Part shown: positions 44,889 to 54,207 of the stretch, in pieces | Layout: each line of letters begins with the position of its first letter | How positions within the stretch are numbered: position 1 is the stretch's first letter | DNA from: Candidatus Enterococcus ferrettii | GTDB taxonomy: Bacteria; Bacillota; Bacilli; Lactobacillales; Enterococcaceae | Direction of reading: 5' to 3' | NCBI RefSeq assembly: GCF_017377655.1 | Contig: NZ_JAFREL010000011.1 | Coordinates: forward strand, 1 to 64,000 | Length of the DNA: 64,000 nucleotides | Position numbers and translations under genes: made by a program | The notes under the pieces: model-generated | Database searches by the model: none | What the model saw: the letters and a program-made list of their open reading frames with translations, nothing else | Told to the model about the DNA's origin: nothing

Positions 44889-45881
44889 ATGGACTTTACT
44901 GAATTGAAAAGACAGCTGTGGGCAGAAAATGAAATTGAGCGGGAGCAGCGAATTGAAGGGTACAACGTCAACGATCAACATCTGCCTTATGATGAAGAGG
45001 CTGTTCCTAAGATGCCCAGTGAATCCTTTTTTAAAGAAGGTAACATTTTTATCAATAAGCACCATCGCTACTCGGAAATGCCGGCTCATACGCATGAGTT
45101 TGTGGAATTCAATTATATGCTTTCCGGCAGCTGTGTTCAGTATGTGAATGACAAGCGAATCGAGCTGAAGGAAGGCGAGATTCTCTTGATGGATAAGGAA
45201 ATTGTCCAGCGGATTGATGCGCTGGAGGAAAAGGATATTCTAATCAATATTTTGTTAAAGGATGACTCCATTACCACTGAGATTGTGGTGAACATGGTGA
45301 AATCCAACGGACTGGTGAATGAATTCCTTATGAATGCTTCCAATGACTATAGCAGCCATGATGCCTTTATTCATTTCCATTGCGGGGATAATAAGGAAGT
45401 GCAGTCAATAGTGCATCGCATGATGCTGGAATACTTCAGTAAAAAGAATTATTTTATGCGGGCGATGAATTTACTGCTTTCGCTGGTGATGATTGAGCTA
45501 ACTAGAGTGATCGAAGAGGATAGTCTGGAGCAATCCAATGAACGGGACGAAGAAATCCTAGATATTTTGCGTTATATTGAAGCTCATTATACGCATCTGA
45601 CCTTGACCCAGTTATCCAAGCATTTTGGCTACAATTCCAATTACATCAGCAATAAATTAAAGAAGGAAACCGGTCGCTCCTTCCAAGAGTTGATCAATTC
45701 TCTGCGGTACCAGACAGCCTTGGAATTGATGGAGGAAACGGATAAAAGTCTTGAAGAAATCGCCTATGATTTAGGCTTTGAAACAGTTCCCTCTTTATAT
45801 AAGCTGTTTGCTAAGTACACAGATAAGACACCAAAAGAGCTTAAAAAGAGCATTTTAGAACGATACCAACAAGAAAAATAA
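44889..45881 (+). CDS. AraC family regulator with cupin domain
   Basis: 330 residues: an N-terminal segment, a cupin (about 55-120, HTHEFVEFNYMLSGS), and the double HTH at 225-325 (LTQLSKHFGYNSNYISNKLKK). This layout is usual for regulators of glycoside and rhamnoside clusters. GGGGGAAAAG precedes the ATG. It is followed by its own terminator, then by the MFS, GH78-like and GPH genes that it most likely activates. Confidence 0.88.
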   Translation: MDFTELKRQLWAENEIEREQRIEGYNVNDQHLPYDEEAVPKMPSESFFKEGNIFINKHHRYSEMPAHTHEFVEFNYMLSGSCVQYVNDKRIELKEGEILLMDKEIVQRIDALEEKDILINILLKDDSITTEIVVNMVKSNGLVNEFLMNASNDYSSHDAFIHFHCGDNKEVQSIVHRMMLEYFSKKNYFMRAMNLLLSLVMIELTRVIEEDSLEQSNERDEEILDILRYIEAHYTHLTLTQLSKHFGYNSNYISNKLKKETGRSFQELINSLRYQTALELMEETDKSLEEIAYDLGFETVPSLYKLFAKYTDKTPKELKKSILERYQQEK

Positions 45882-45883
45882 TG

Positions 45884-45916
45884 AGAGATCCTTTTTTATA
45901 AGGATCTCTATTTTTT
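45884..45916 (+). terminator. Terminator after the AraC gene
   Basis: A perfect 10-bp stem, AGAGATCCTT (45884-45893) with AAGGATCTCT (45900-45909), followed by ATTTTTT. Confidence 0.85.
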
Positions 45917-45974
45917 ATCTTCATCTGTGAAATGGATAAGGAATGTGTGGGAATTTGCAATGGCTGAAATGTGG

Positions 45975-45990
45975 TGAGGCGCTTACAATT
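45975..45990. promoter_or_regulatory. Possible cre half-matching site
   Basis: GTGAGGCGCTTACA has a perfect right arm (CGCTTACA) of the CcpA site but a poor left arm. It lies 40 bp before the MFS gene. Confidence 0.35.
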
Positions 45991-46030
45991 CAAGTAGTAA
46001 GAAAACAAAAAATAAGGAGAGTGTTTAACT

Positions 46031-47350
46031 GTGAGTAAGCAAAAAAGCTCAACACTGGTAAAGGAGTATTCGCCGTTGGCAACAGCTGCTGGAATCGGCT
46101 CAATGTTAGGATCAGGATGTATTGTTGGCTTGTCAGCGACCATTCCAGTCTGGCAAAAGGGGTTGGCGTTAACAGCGGGTCAAGTCGGAATTATTTCTGG
46201 AGGATTAACCTTCGCGATTGCCTTCGGGTCATTGTTTGCCGGTCAGATTACTAAAGGTTTTGGTCTTATTCGTTCTTTCAATTGGTTGAATTTATTTTAC
46301 GCAATTGGCGCAGGGGTATGTATCCTGTCTAATAGTTTTGCCATGTTGCTGGCTGGTGTGATTGTAATGGGGATTTCTTCTGGAGCAGATTTACCCATCA
46401 GTTTAACCGTAGTTTCCCACGATGCACCAGACGAGCAAACCTCAGCACAGCTGGTTTCCTCTACTCAGATCTTTTGGCAAATTGGGGTCTTCATTTCGTA
46501 TATTTGTTCCTTCCTGCTTTCAGGAATCGAAGGTGTTTTAGGGGCAAGAATTGTTTTTGGCATTCTTTTTGCTTTTGCTTTAATCACTTGGTTATGGCGT
46601 TCCTTTTCGCAAAAGTTCAAACGATTTCACGAAGAAGGCACTGCTCGTCAATTGGCCCAAAAAGCAACCCAAAATGCGACTCAGGAAGTTTCCTTCAAAA
46701 CGGTATTGTTTGGTCAAAATAAAAATAAATATCTTGGCTTCTTCGCAGCAATTTTAATTTTCTATGTGTGTTGGAATTTGTTAGCCAATACCTGGGGCCA
46801 ATTCCAAACCTATGCATTGACTAATGCAGGAGCTAGTCAAACCCAAGCCACTGGTTTAGGGATTGTTCTAAATATTGTTTCCTTGGCCACAACGATTGTC
46901 TTTGCTTCAGTCGCAGGTGGAAAGTACCGCAACAAAGCTTTCTTCATCGGAGCTTTCGTGCAGTTTGCCGCAATGCTGGGTATGGCTTTAATTGGTGGCG
47001 GTGCCGGCTTTATCGCTTTAGCAATCACAATTGCTTTTTACAACTTTGGGAATCCTTTGGCAGGCGAAGCAATTTACAAAGTATGGACGCAGGAATCTTT
47101 TCCGTCAGAAGTACGGGCTTCTCTGCAAGGCTTTATTAACGGATTTTCTCGGATGTGCTGCGGACTGTTTGCTTTTGTTACCCCCTTCTTAGTGGCACCA
47201 GATCGGATTCAAACATCAATGTACGGTTTTGCGGGCATCGTATTGCTGGCAACGATTGCGGGAGTCATCATGATGCATTTGCAGAAAAAGCATGGAGTTG
47301 GCGAGCAACAAACAACGGAAGCGCCAAAAATGAAGGATGCAACAGTTTAA
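46031..47350 (+). CDS. MFS transporter
   Basis: 439 residues, 12 membrane helices, no signal peptide. The region between helices 2 and 3 (GSLFAGQITKGFGLIRSFNW) corresponds to the MFS loop motif. Start GTG 46031 with AAGGAGAG nine bases upstream. It opens the operon MFS, GH78-like, GPH, so it is probably an uptake system for the glycoside or its product. Substrate unknown. Confidence 0.85.
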   Translation: MSKQKSSTLVKEYSPLATAAGIGSMLGSGCIVGLSATIPVWQKGLALTAGQVGIISGGLTFAIAFGSLFAGQITKGFGLIRSFNWLNLFYAIGAGVCILSNSFAMLLAGVIVMGISSGADLPISLTVVSHDAPDEQTSAQLVSSTQIFWQIGVFISYICSFLLSGIEGVLGARIVFGILFAFALITWLWRSFSQKFKRFHEEGTARQLAQKATQNATQEVSFKTVLFGQNKNKYLGFFAAILIFYVCWNLLANTWGQFQTYALTNAGASQTQATGLGIVLNIVSLATTIVFASVAGGKYRNKAFFIGAFVQFAAMLGMALIGGGAGFIALAITIAFYNFGNPLAGEAIYKVWTQESFPSEVRASLQGFINGFSRMCCGLFAFVTPFLVAPDRIQTSMYGFAGIVLLATIAGVIMMHLQKKHGVGEQQTTEAPKMKDATV

Positions 47351-47360
47351 GTGGAACAAT

Positions 47361-47389
47361 AGGAGAAGCAATCAATGGATTGCTTCTCC
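47361..47389 (+). other. Intercistronic hairpin before the GH78-like gene
   Basis: GGAGAAGCAATC and its exact inverse GATTGCTTCTCC (12 bp, 4-base loop) lie between the MFS stop and the next ribosome site, without a T-run. It may stabilise the upstream mRNA or lower translation of the next gene. Confidence 0.65.
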
Positions 47390-47407
47390 ATTAATGGAGG
47401 GAAAAAC

Positions 47408-48991
47408 ATGGCATTTACATTTCAAATTAACAATGATGTGGTTTGGAACCACGACGAAAAGCTGTTAGCAAAGGCCGAAAGGAATACACCTAAGCTGATT
47501 CAAACCACGATTCAACCAGCTGCAATTGCCGAAATTATCGCGGATGAGAAAAGTGTCAACGGTTTCAAGTCAGTGGTTAGCGAGAAAAATATTGCGCAGT
47601 TGCCTGACTATACCTTAGGGCGAGATGAAAAAATCGCACTGGATCTAGGCGATCACTATGTAGGTAAATTTACGATTGACATTGATTCGGTGGGGTCCCC
47701 AATGGATGCGCCGTTGTATTTACGTTTGAAATTCGCAGAGGTTCCTGCCGAAATTGTAGCTGAAGCAGCAGATTACGACGGCTGGTTGTCCCGTTCGTGG
47801 ATTCAAGAAGAATTTGTCCATTTGGATGTGCTGCCAACGACTCTGGAGATGCCTCGTCGTTACAGCTGCCGGTATATCGAGCTGAGTGTGATTGATACTT
47901 CACCCAAATGGAAGGCTAGTTTCAGTAATCCAATCTTTATGGCAGAAAGCAGCGTATCAATGGAGCAGCTGCCTAAACCAGTGATTGAGGATAAAGAATT
48001 AGAAGCAATTTATACTATTTCGGTTAAAACTCTGCAGGATTGTATGCAGACGGTTTTTGAGGATGGTCCTAAGCGTGATCGCCGTTTATGGATAGGGGAT
48101 TTGCGTTTACAGGCTTTGGCTAATTATGCGACCTTTGATGATTTAGCGTTAACCAAACGCTGCATGTATCTGTTTGGCGGAATGACAACTGAGGAAGGTA
48201 AAATACCGGCTAATGTTTTTACGGAGCCGAATTTAACGCCAGATGATACTTTCCTATTTGATTACAGCTTGTTCTTTGCCACGATATTGTTTGATTATGT
48301 ACAACACACCCAAGACGAAACGGTCCTGCAGGATCTATATCCAGCGGCGAAAAAAGGGATGGATTTGGCTCTGCGGCAGGTAGATGAAGCAGGACGCTTA
48401 GTGTTGACCGAAGATTGGCCAGTATTTATCGACTGGTCCAATGACTTTGACAAAGCTACAGCTGGACAGGCGGTCATTATTTATGCCATGAAACGATTTA
48501 TTCAATTGGCTGAAAAAATGCAGGATTCGCAGGTAAAGCATTATCAAGCTCTTTGCCAGCAATTGGAAGAGTTTGCTAGGACGACTCTTTATGATGCAGA
48601 GAAAAAGCAATTTGTAATTGAGGGCAGCGGCGAAGTGAATGTAGCTAGTCAAGTTTGGATGGTTTTAGCCGAAGTGATGGATGCTAAAACCAATCAAGAG
48701 ATTATGGAAACAACCATTAAGGAACAATTTCCGATTACTGGCTTTGGTACACCTTACATGTATCACCATGTAGTGGAAGCTCTCTTCGTAGCTGGCTTGC
48801 CAGAAGCAGCAGTGCAATTAATGAAGGATTACTGGGGCAAAATGATCAGCATGGGAGCCGATACCTTCTGGGAAGCCTTCAAACCAGAGGACTTGGACTT
48901 CTCACCGTACGGCAGTCCGATTATCAGCAGCTACTGCCATGCCTGGAGCTGTACACCCGCTTATTTGATCAAGAAATATTTAGCCGGATAA
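47408..48991 (+). CDS. GH78-like alpha-L-rhamnosidase family protein, compact form
   Basis: 527 residues, about half the length of typical GH78 enzymes: a beta-sandwich (to about 190), the (alpha/alpha)6 catalytic toroid (195-480) and a short end. The segment DGPKRDRRLWIGD (219-231) is the counterpart of the usual CPxRDERxGWTGD, but the glutamate that serves as general acid is replaced by Arg225. The second catalytic glutamate is kept as E489 in GADTFWEAF. No signal peptide, so it acts on an imported substrate. GGAGGG before ATG 47408. Hydrolysis of rhamnosides is doubtful; the fold is firm. Confidence 0.78.
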   Translation: MAFTFQINNDVVWNHDEKLLAKAERNTPKLIQTTIQPAAIAEIIADEKSVNGFKSVVSEKNIAQLPDYTLGRDEKIALDLGDHYVGKFTIDIDSVGSPMDAPLYLRLKFAEVPAEIVAEAADYDGWLSRSWIQEEFVHLDVLPTTLEMPRRYSCRYIELSVIDTSPKWKASFSNPIFMAESSVSMEQLPKPVIEDKELEAIYTISVKTLQDCMQTVFEDGPKRDRRLWIGDLRLQALANYATFDDLALTKRCMYLFGGMTTEEGKIPANVFTEPNLTPDDTFLFDYSLFFATILFDYVQHTQDETVLQDLYPAAKKGMDLALRQVDEAGRLVLTEDWPVFIDWSNDFDKATAGQAVIIYAMKRFIQLAEKMQDSQVKHYQALCQQLEEFARTTLYDAEKKQFVIEGSGEVNVASQVWMVLAEVMDAKTNQEIMETTIKEQFPITGFGTPYMYHHVVEALFVAGLPEAAVQLMKDYWGKMISMGADTFWEAFKPEDLDFSPYGSPIISSYCHAWSCTPAYLIKKYLAG

Positions 48992-49018
48992 AATCAGTAA
49001 TAGAAATGGGGAAAGAAG

Positions 49019-50383
49019 ATGGAGTCTTTGAAAATGAGCGGGCAAACGGACAAACCTATCTCAAAATGGCAGCAGCGCATTGGTTATGGTGTTTCTGACT
49101 TAGCTTGTAATTTAATTTGGCAGATGATTTCGCTGTATTTACTGTTTTTTTACACAGATATTATGCAGTTGAGCGCTTCAGCGATTAGCTTGATGTTTAT
49201 TTTGACCCGCTTCGTGGATGGGATTACTGATCTGCTGGTTGGCTATTTAATTGATCACACCCATACTCGTTGGGGCAAGTCACGTCCGTATTTTCTTTTT
49301 GGCGCGGTTCCCTTTGCTCTCTTTGCTTTTCTCTGCTTCAACGTGCCAGATATATCGGCTAATGGCAAGCTGATTTATGCTTACATTACTTACTTTGGAC
49401 TTTCCTTGGCTTATACCGTTGTCAATGTACCGATGGCGTCGATTCTTCCCAGCTTAACTAACGATACTGAGGAACGAACGGCTTTGTCGACTTCACGAAA
49501 ATTCTTCGGCTTTATGGGGGCAACTGTGGTTAGTTCCTCTGCTTTGGTATTAGTGAATTACTTTGGCAAGGGCAATCAAGCCGTTGGGTTTAAAATTGTT
49601 ATGGCCATTTTTGGTGTGATTGGCTGTCTGCTGTTTTTCTTTACCTTCTTCAGTGTTCGGGAAACGGCAGCCACCAAAGCAGAAAAAGTTTCGGTAAAAG
49701 AGATTTTTACCAGCTTGAAGCAAAATAAACCGTGGCTGATTTTTGCCTTAAATATTCTCTTTATGTGGACGGGATTCTTTATCCAAACGAGTGCGTTGGT
49801 TTATTACTACACGGTAGTAGTAGGCAGTCGGGCTTTATCAATTTCGGTAGCAACCATTATGTCGATTGTCCCAATGGTAGCGAACTTCTTTGTACCTTTC
49901 CTGGCCAAACGACTTGGCAAGCGTAATTTATATGTTTCTGCGTCGATCATACAGGCTTTAGGCATCGTGATTATTTTACTGGGAAATATCAATCATGGGA
50001 TCATCCTTTCAGGAGCGGTTGTTTCAGCGATTGGCTATGGGGTGAAGGAAAGTATTTACTTCTCCATGCAGGCTGATCCGGTGGACTACGGTGAATGGAA
50101 AACTGGGGTGAACGTTTCGGGTTCCCTTTCAGCGATCAACGGCTTTTTAGGGAAGGTTGCTCAAGCCCTATCTGGTGGGATTGCAGGCGCATTACTGGCG
50201 TGGGGGAATTACACGCCAGGAGCAGCTGCTCAAAGTTCACAGGCAGTTTTAGCAATTAAAGCAATGTATGGGTACATCCCCTTGCTGCTGATTATCGGTT
50301 CAATTGTGACTATGCTTTTCTATCAGCTGGATAGTATTTATCCGCAAATTAAACAGGAATTGGAAGCAAAAAGAGAAGCATAA
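49019..50383 (+). CDS. GPH family sugar:cation symporter
   Basis: 454 residues, 12 membrane helices. GYGVSDLACNLIW near the start and DPVDYGEWKTG at about 358 are signatures of glycoside-pentoside-hexuronide symporters (MelB, XynP, LacS type). Starts ATG 49019, or 49034. Third gene of the cluster; the presence of two unrelated transporters around one glycosidase suggests uptake of two related sugars or import plus product export. Confidence 0.88.
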   Translation: MESLKMSGQTDKPISKWQQRIGYGVSDLACNLIWQMISLYLLFFYTDIMQLSASAISLMFILTRFVDGITDLLVGYLIDHTHTRWGKSRPYFLFGAVPFALFAFLCFNVPDISANGKLIYAYITYFGLSLAYTVVNVPMASILPSLTNDTEERTALSTSRKFFGFMGATVVSSSALVLVNYFGKGNQAVGFKIVMAIFGVIGCLLFFFTFFSVRETAATKAEKVSVKEIFTSLKQNKPWLIFALNILFMWTGFFIQTSALVYYYTVVVGSRALSISVATIMSIVPMVANFFVPFLAKRLGKRNLYVSASIIQALGIVIILLGNINHGIILSGAVVSAIGYGVKESIYFSMQADPVDYGEWKTGVNVSGSLSAINGFLGKVAQALSGGIAGALLAWGNYTPGAAAQSSQAVLAIKAMYGYIPLLLIIGSIVTMLFYQLDSIYPQIKQELEAKREA

Positions 50384-50388
50384 CAAAA

Positions 50389-50436
50389 GGGGTACCCTCT
50401 GTTTGGCAAATGCCGCAGCGGGTACTCATTTTTTCG
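50389..50436 (+). terminator. Terminator of the GH78-like cluster
   Basis: An imperfect stem, GGGTACCC (50390-50397) with GGGTACTC (50420-50427), then ATTTTTTC. Confidence 0.6.
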
Positions 50437-50456
50437 TAAAAATTTGTATGCTCCGT

Positions 50457-50462
50457 TATAAT
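50457..50462 (+). promoter_or_regulatory. -10 box of queG
   Basis: A consensus TATAAT 26 bases before the queG start. The -35 region is weak. No preQ1 riboswitch is seen. Confidence 0.45.
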
Positions 50463-50487
50463 AGAGGCAGAGGGAGGAGAGCTTGCT

Positions 50488-51630
50488 ATGACCCTTAAAG
50501 AAAAAATTATCGCCGAAAGTCAACATCTGGGGATTGATAAAATCGGTTTTGCCTCAGCGGAGCCGTTTACCGAACTAGAAGCATCCCTGCAGGAGCAAAA
50601 AGAGCGGGGCTATACTTCCGGTTTTGAGCATCCGGTGATTGAAGAGCGTATTTACCCTGAGCGCACCTTCGAAAATCCGAAGACGATTATTTCGATTGCC
50701 TTAGCCTATCCAACCAAAGCAAAAGAAGAGATTCCACGGGATGAAAAACGTGGCATGTTTGCCCGGGCTTCTTGGGGGATTGATTACCACGATGTATTAC
50801 GCGATCGCCTGCAAAAGCTGATTGCCTTTATCCAGTCTGAAGCGGAGTCCTTGCAGCAGGAAGCGCAGTGGCGATTTGCTCCGCAGGTAGATACAGGAGA
50901 ATTAATTGATGTTTCGGTAGCGCAACGTGCGGGCTTAGGTTTTATTGGACGCAATGGGTTGTTGATCACAGAGGAGTTCGGCTCCTTTGTTTATTTAGGT
51001 GAGATTATTACCAATATAGAATTTGCAGTGGATCAGCCAGTTCCTTTCGGCTGCGGTGAGTGTATGCGTTGTGTTAAAGCCTGTCCGACGAAAGCTTTGT
51101 TAGGCGATGGACGAATGAACGCGCAGCGTTGTCTGTCTTATCAAACGCAAACTAAAGGCATGATGCCAGAGGAATACCGTAAGAAAATGCGCAATGTTAT
51201 CTACGGCTGCGATATTTGCCAGCTGGTTTGTCCCTACAATCAAGGGAAGGATTTTCATTTTCATCCAGAAATGGAACCGGAGATTGATACAGTTTATCCT
51301 AAGCTGAAGCCAATGTTGAGTCTTTCCAACAAAGAATTTAAACAGCAATTTGGCCATTTAGCTGGTTCCTGGCGAGGCAAGAAGCCTTTGCAGCGGAATG
51401 CTATTATTGCCTTGGCTAACTTAGGGGATCGCTCGGCTTTGCCAGAGTTGTTCAAGGTAGCCAAGGAAGATGTTCGTCCAGTGATTCGGGGAACAGCAGC
51501 TTGGGCAATTGGTCGATTGGGGAAGAAGGAAGCTGACGTTTGGCTAGAGAACTTGAAGGAATTGCAGCAGATGGAGCAAGATGAAGAAGCCTTGAAGGAA
51601 ATCCAACAGGCAATGGATAGGTTAGCATAA
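50488..51630 (+). CDS. queG: Epoxyqueuosine reductase QueG
   Basis: 380 residues. An N-terminal cobalamin-binding DUF1730 region with [20 protein letters not shown] (about 134-153), two 4Fe-4S clusters ([12 protein letters not shown] and [11 protein letters not shown]) and HEAT-like repeats at the end (about 290-375) identify QueG. It reduces epoxyqueuosine to queuosine at tRNA position 34. Single-gene unit between terminators. Ribosome site AGGGAGGAG. Confidence 0.96.
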   Translation: MTLKEKIIAESQHLGIDKIGFASAEPFTELEASLQEQKERGYTSGFEHPVIEERIYPERTFENPKTIISIALAYPTKAKEEIPRDEKRGMFARASWGIDYHDVLRDRLQKLIAFIQSEAESLQQEAQWRFAPQVDTGELIDVSVAQRAGLGFIGRNGLLITEEFGSFVYLGEIITNIEFAVDQPVPFGCGECMRCVKACPTKALLGDGRMNAQRCLSYQTQTKGMMPEEYRKKMRNVIYGCDICQLVCPYNQGKDFHFHPEMEPEIDTVYPKLKPMLSLSNKEFKQQFGHLAGSWRGKKPLQRNAIIALANLGDRSALPELFKVAKEDVRPVIRGTAAWAIGRLGKKEADVWLENLKELQQMEQDEEALKEIQQAMDRLA

Positions 51631-51636
51631 CTAGGC

Positions 51637-51683
51637 CGAATGATTCGATACTTGCAAGAGTAACGAATCATTCGACCTTTTTT
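51637..51683. terminator. Bidirectional terminator after queG
   Basis: A perfect 11-bp stem, CGAATGATTCG with CGAATCATTCG, inner TACTTGCAAGAGTA pairing and T7. It separates convergent queG and the GntR gene. Confidence 0.85.
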
Positions 51684-51691
51684 TGATTTTT

Positions 51692-52345
51692 CTAAAGGGT
51701 GCCGTAGTGCAGGATTTGATGATTGGCGTATTCTTGATAATCCTCCAATTTAGCAATCGCCTGATCAAACTGATTTTTCTCAATCAGCTGCAAATATTCT
51801 TGAAAGAATTGAATGGTGCTGATGGTTTTCTTTGGCGAATTTTGCGGATCAGCCATTTTGCGATACAAAGAGGTACTGATCACTCGGGCCCACAGATTTT
51901 CATAGGTAGGGATCAATAACTCGTTGCCAGCTGCTTCCATGATTTTGGTGTAAACCTTAGGCATTTGATTAATGTACTGAACATAGTCTAAAGCTGCGCG
52001 ATAATCTTTGGCTGCTGACAATCTTTCCTGAATAGCTTCCACATCTAGCATGCTTAACCCCGTTTTGGCGTTTTTGGTAGCCAGAATCATCCATTCGACA
52101 CAAATTTGAGTTACATCCACCATTTCCTTCACACTGGCTTCTCGCAAAGCCACGCCGCGGTTCTTCTTATAAACTACCAGCTTTTCTTGCTCCAGCTGTT
52201 TCAGAGCTGAGCGAATCGGCGTTCGGCTGTGTCCCAGCTTTTTCGACAAAGAAGCCTCGGACAAAATTTCATCAGGTTCAATCCTGCCAAAAAGAATCGC
52301 CTGTTTGATCTCCTGATAAGCACTGGATTCAATCGATTGAGTCAT
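51692..52345 (-). CDS. GntR family (FCD) regulator
   Basis: 217 residues: winged HTH (about 10-70, LSKKLGHSRTPIRSALKQLE) and an FCD-type helical effector domain. The start at 52345 puts AAAGGA at nine bases; the ATG at 52354 is too close. Divergent from the phn-like operon and separated from it by 129 bp with two GTATACTAC sites, so it very probably regulates that operon. Confidence 0.88.
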   Translation of the reverse strand: MTQSIESSAYQEIKQAILFGRIEPDEILSEASLSKKLGHSRTPIRSALKQLEQEKLVVYKKNRGVALREASVKEMVDVTQICVEWMILATKNAKTGLSMLDVEAIQERLSAAKDYRAALDYVQYINQMPKVYTKIMEAAGNELLIPTYENLWARVISTSLYRKMADPQNSPKKTISTIQFFQEYLQLIEKNQFDQAIAKLEDYQEYANHQILHYGTL

Positions 52346-52416
52346 GACATTCATTCCTTTACATAGAATTTACAAAAAAACAACGGAATCTTGATGATTC
52401 CTGCTCCCCATCAACA

Positions 52417-52446
52417 GTATACTACAATTGTTCAGTGGTATACTAC
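52417..52446. promoter_or_regulatory. Paired operators for the GntR regulator
   Basis: GTATACTAC occurs at 52417-52425 and again at 52438-52446, exactly 21 bp (two helical turns) apart. The core GTATAC fits the GT-N2-AC pattern of FadR-type sites. Position in the divergent intergenic region supports an operator pair. Confidence 0.6.
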
Positions 52447-52474
52447 TGAAACTTAAAACAAGGGAGTTTGAGTA

Positions 52475-53389
52475 ATGAAAAAATTGAAGGTAGCAATGCT
52501 GGCACTATTGTGCGGCACGACTTTAGCAATTATGACTGGCTGTGGGAACGATCAATCGGCGACAGCTGCAGATGAAGTAGATAAATTAACCATTGTCCAA
52601 ATGCCAGATGAAACCAACCCTGACGCAGGAACCAAGAATGACGAATTTCGCAAGGACATGGAAAAAGAATTAGGAATCGAAATAGAAGAACTAGAGGGAG
52701 CGGAATATTCGGTCGGAATTGAGGCCATGAAGGCAGGTAAATTAGATGTCTTGTTAGTTACCCCGATGAGCTATTACCAAGCTAAAAAAGTAGCGGGAGT
52801 TGAACCGCTGGTAACAACCACCTCGATGGGTGAGAAGCCTTACCGAACAGTGTTTATCGTGAACAAGGATGACAAAGAAACACAGTCGTTGGAGGATTTG
52901 AAAGGGAAAACCTTTGCCTTTGTCGATCCAGCCTCTTCTTCTGGCTATATGTTTCCTAAATCAAAATTAGTTAATGAATTGGATCTTGATCCAGATCAGT
53001 TGGAAAACCCGGATTACTTCTTTAAAACTGTAGCTTATTCTGGTAAACATGATTCTAGTATCATGGGCGTTATCAAAGGCGACTATGAAGCAGCTGCTGT
53101 AGCAGAGCAGATTATTCCTCAACTGGTGGAAGCCGGTATGATGAAGGAAGATGATATTCGAATCGTTGGTGAAACAGATGTTATTCCGAATGCGTGCTTT
53201 GTGATCCGCGCAGATTTGCCGCAGGAAATGAAGGATAAAATCAAAGGCTTCTACTTAAATTATGAAAATGGCGACTACTTTGAAACCTTATACGGCAGTA
53301 AAGATGTTCGTTTTGTGGAAGCCAAGGATGAAGATTACGACGTCGTGAAAGAAATGGTTGAAACCTTAAACATTGAGGAGACAGAATAA
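52475..53389 (+). CDS. phnD: PhnD-type phosphonate/phosphite substrate-binding lipoprotein
   Basis: 304 residues: lipoprotein signal with lipobox MTGC and Cys23, then a type II binding-protein fold of the PhnD/PtxB family (KAGKLDVLLVTPMSYY, FVDPASSSGYMFPK, and an SGKHDSSIMGVIKGDYEAAAV block that normally contacts the phosphonyl group). It binds the ligand outside and hands it to the two permeases. The stop overlaps the phnC start by one base. Confidence 0.9.
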   Translation: MKKLKVAMLALLCGTTLAIMTGCGNDQSATAADEVDKLTIVQMPDETNPDAGTKNDEFRKDMEKELGIEIEELEGAEYSVGIEAMKAGKLDVLLVTPMSYYQAKKVAGVEPLVTTTSMGEKPYRTVFIVNKDDKETQSLEDLKGKTFAFVDPASSSGYMFPKSKLVNELDLDPDQLENPDYFFKTVAYSGKHDSSIMGVIKGDYEAAAVAEQIIPQLVEAGMMKEDDIRIVGETDVIPNACFVIRADLPQEMKDKIKGFYLNYENGDYFETLYGSKDVRFVEAKDEDYDVVKEMVETLNIEETE

Positions 53390-54207
53390 TGACCGAAAAG
53401 CTGCTGGAATTAAAAAATGTAGGCAAAACCTATGACAAGAAAAAGTATGCGTTGAAAGATATCAATTTAACCATAAATAAAGGTGAGTTTATTGTAGTGA
53501 TCGGACCATCGGGAGCGGGAAAGTCCACGTTTATCCGTTCAATTAATCGCATGATTGATCCATCAGAAGGCGAAATTATTTTCGATGGAGCGCATATGGA
53601 AAAGATCAAAGGACGCGAATTGAAGCGTCAGCGTTCAGACATCGGCATGATTTTCCAGCATTATAATTTAATCGGGCGCACAAATGTAATCAAGAATGTG
53701 CTGCATGGCCGTCTGGGGAAAATCTCCTTCGCCAAGAGTTTGTTTAGTCTCTATCCTGAAAGTGATAAACAGGAAGCCGTGGATTTATTAAAGAAGGTCG
53801 GGCTGGGTCAGCAAATTTATCAGCGGGCCAATGATTTATCAGGTGGACAGATGCAGCGGGTCGGCATATGCCGGGCGATTATGCAGCATCCTAAGCTGAT
53901 TCTGGCAGATGAACCGATTGCTTCCTTGGACCCTAATTCCGCCAATATTGTAATGGATCACTTGCAGGGGGTAACGATGGAACGCGGCATTACCTGTATT
54001 GTAAATTTGCATCAGGTTGATTTTGCCAAAAAATATGCGACACGTATTATTGGGATTCAAGCAGGAAAAGTCGTCTTTGATGGCAAGCCAGAAGAACTGG
54101 ATGATCAAACAACCGCAATGATCTATCAAGGCAAGGAAGAACAAATGAAGCTGCAGAAAACGGCCTCGGTGATGGGGGAAGGAAGCTTGGCCTATGGAGA
54201 AATCTAG
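53389..54207 (+). CDS. phnC: Phosphonate-type ABC transporter ATPase
   Basis: 272 residues. Walker A GPSGAGKST, signature LSGGQMQRVGICRAI, Walker B LILADEPIASLD and the H-loop NLHQVDF (PhnC has this NLHQ form) are all intact. It energises the PhnE pair. Overlaps the next gene by 14 bases. Confidence 0.93.
   Translation: MTEKLLELKNVGKTYDKKKYALKDINLTINKGEFIVVIGPSGAGKSTFIRSINRMIDPSEGEIIFDGAHMEKIKGRELKRQRSDIGMIFQHYNLIGRTNVIKNVLHGRLGKISFAKSLFSLYPESDKQEAVDLLKKVGLGQQIYQRANDLSGGQMQRVGICRAIMQHPKLILADEPIASLDPNSANIVMDHLQGVTMERGITCIVNLHQVDFAKKYATRIIGIQAGKVVFDGKPEELDDQTTAMIYQGKEEQMKLQKTASVMGEGSLAYGEI

Noticed and set aside
50384-50487. preQ1 riboswitch ahead of queG
   Set aside because: The 100-bp gap holds a terminator and a TATAAT box, and no pseudoknot-type preQ1 aptamer pattern is seen.
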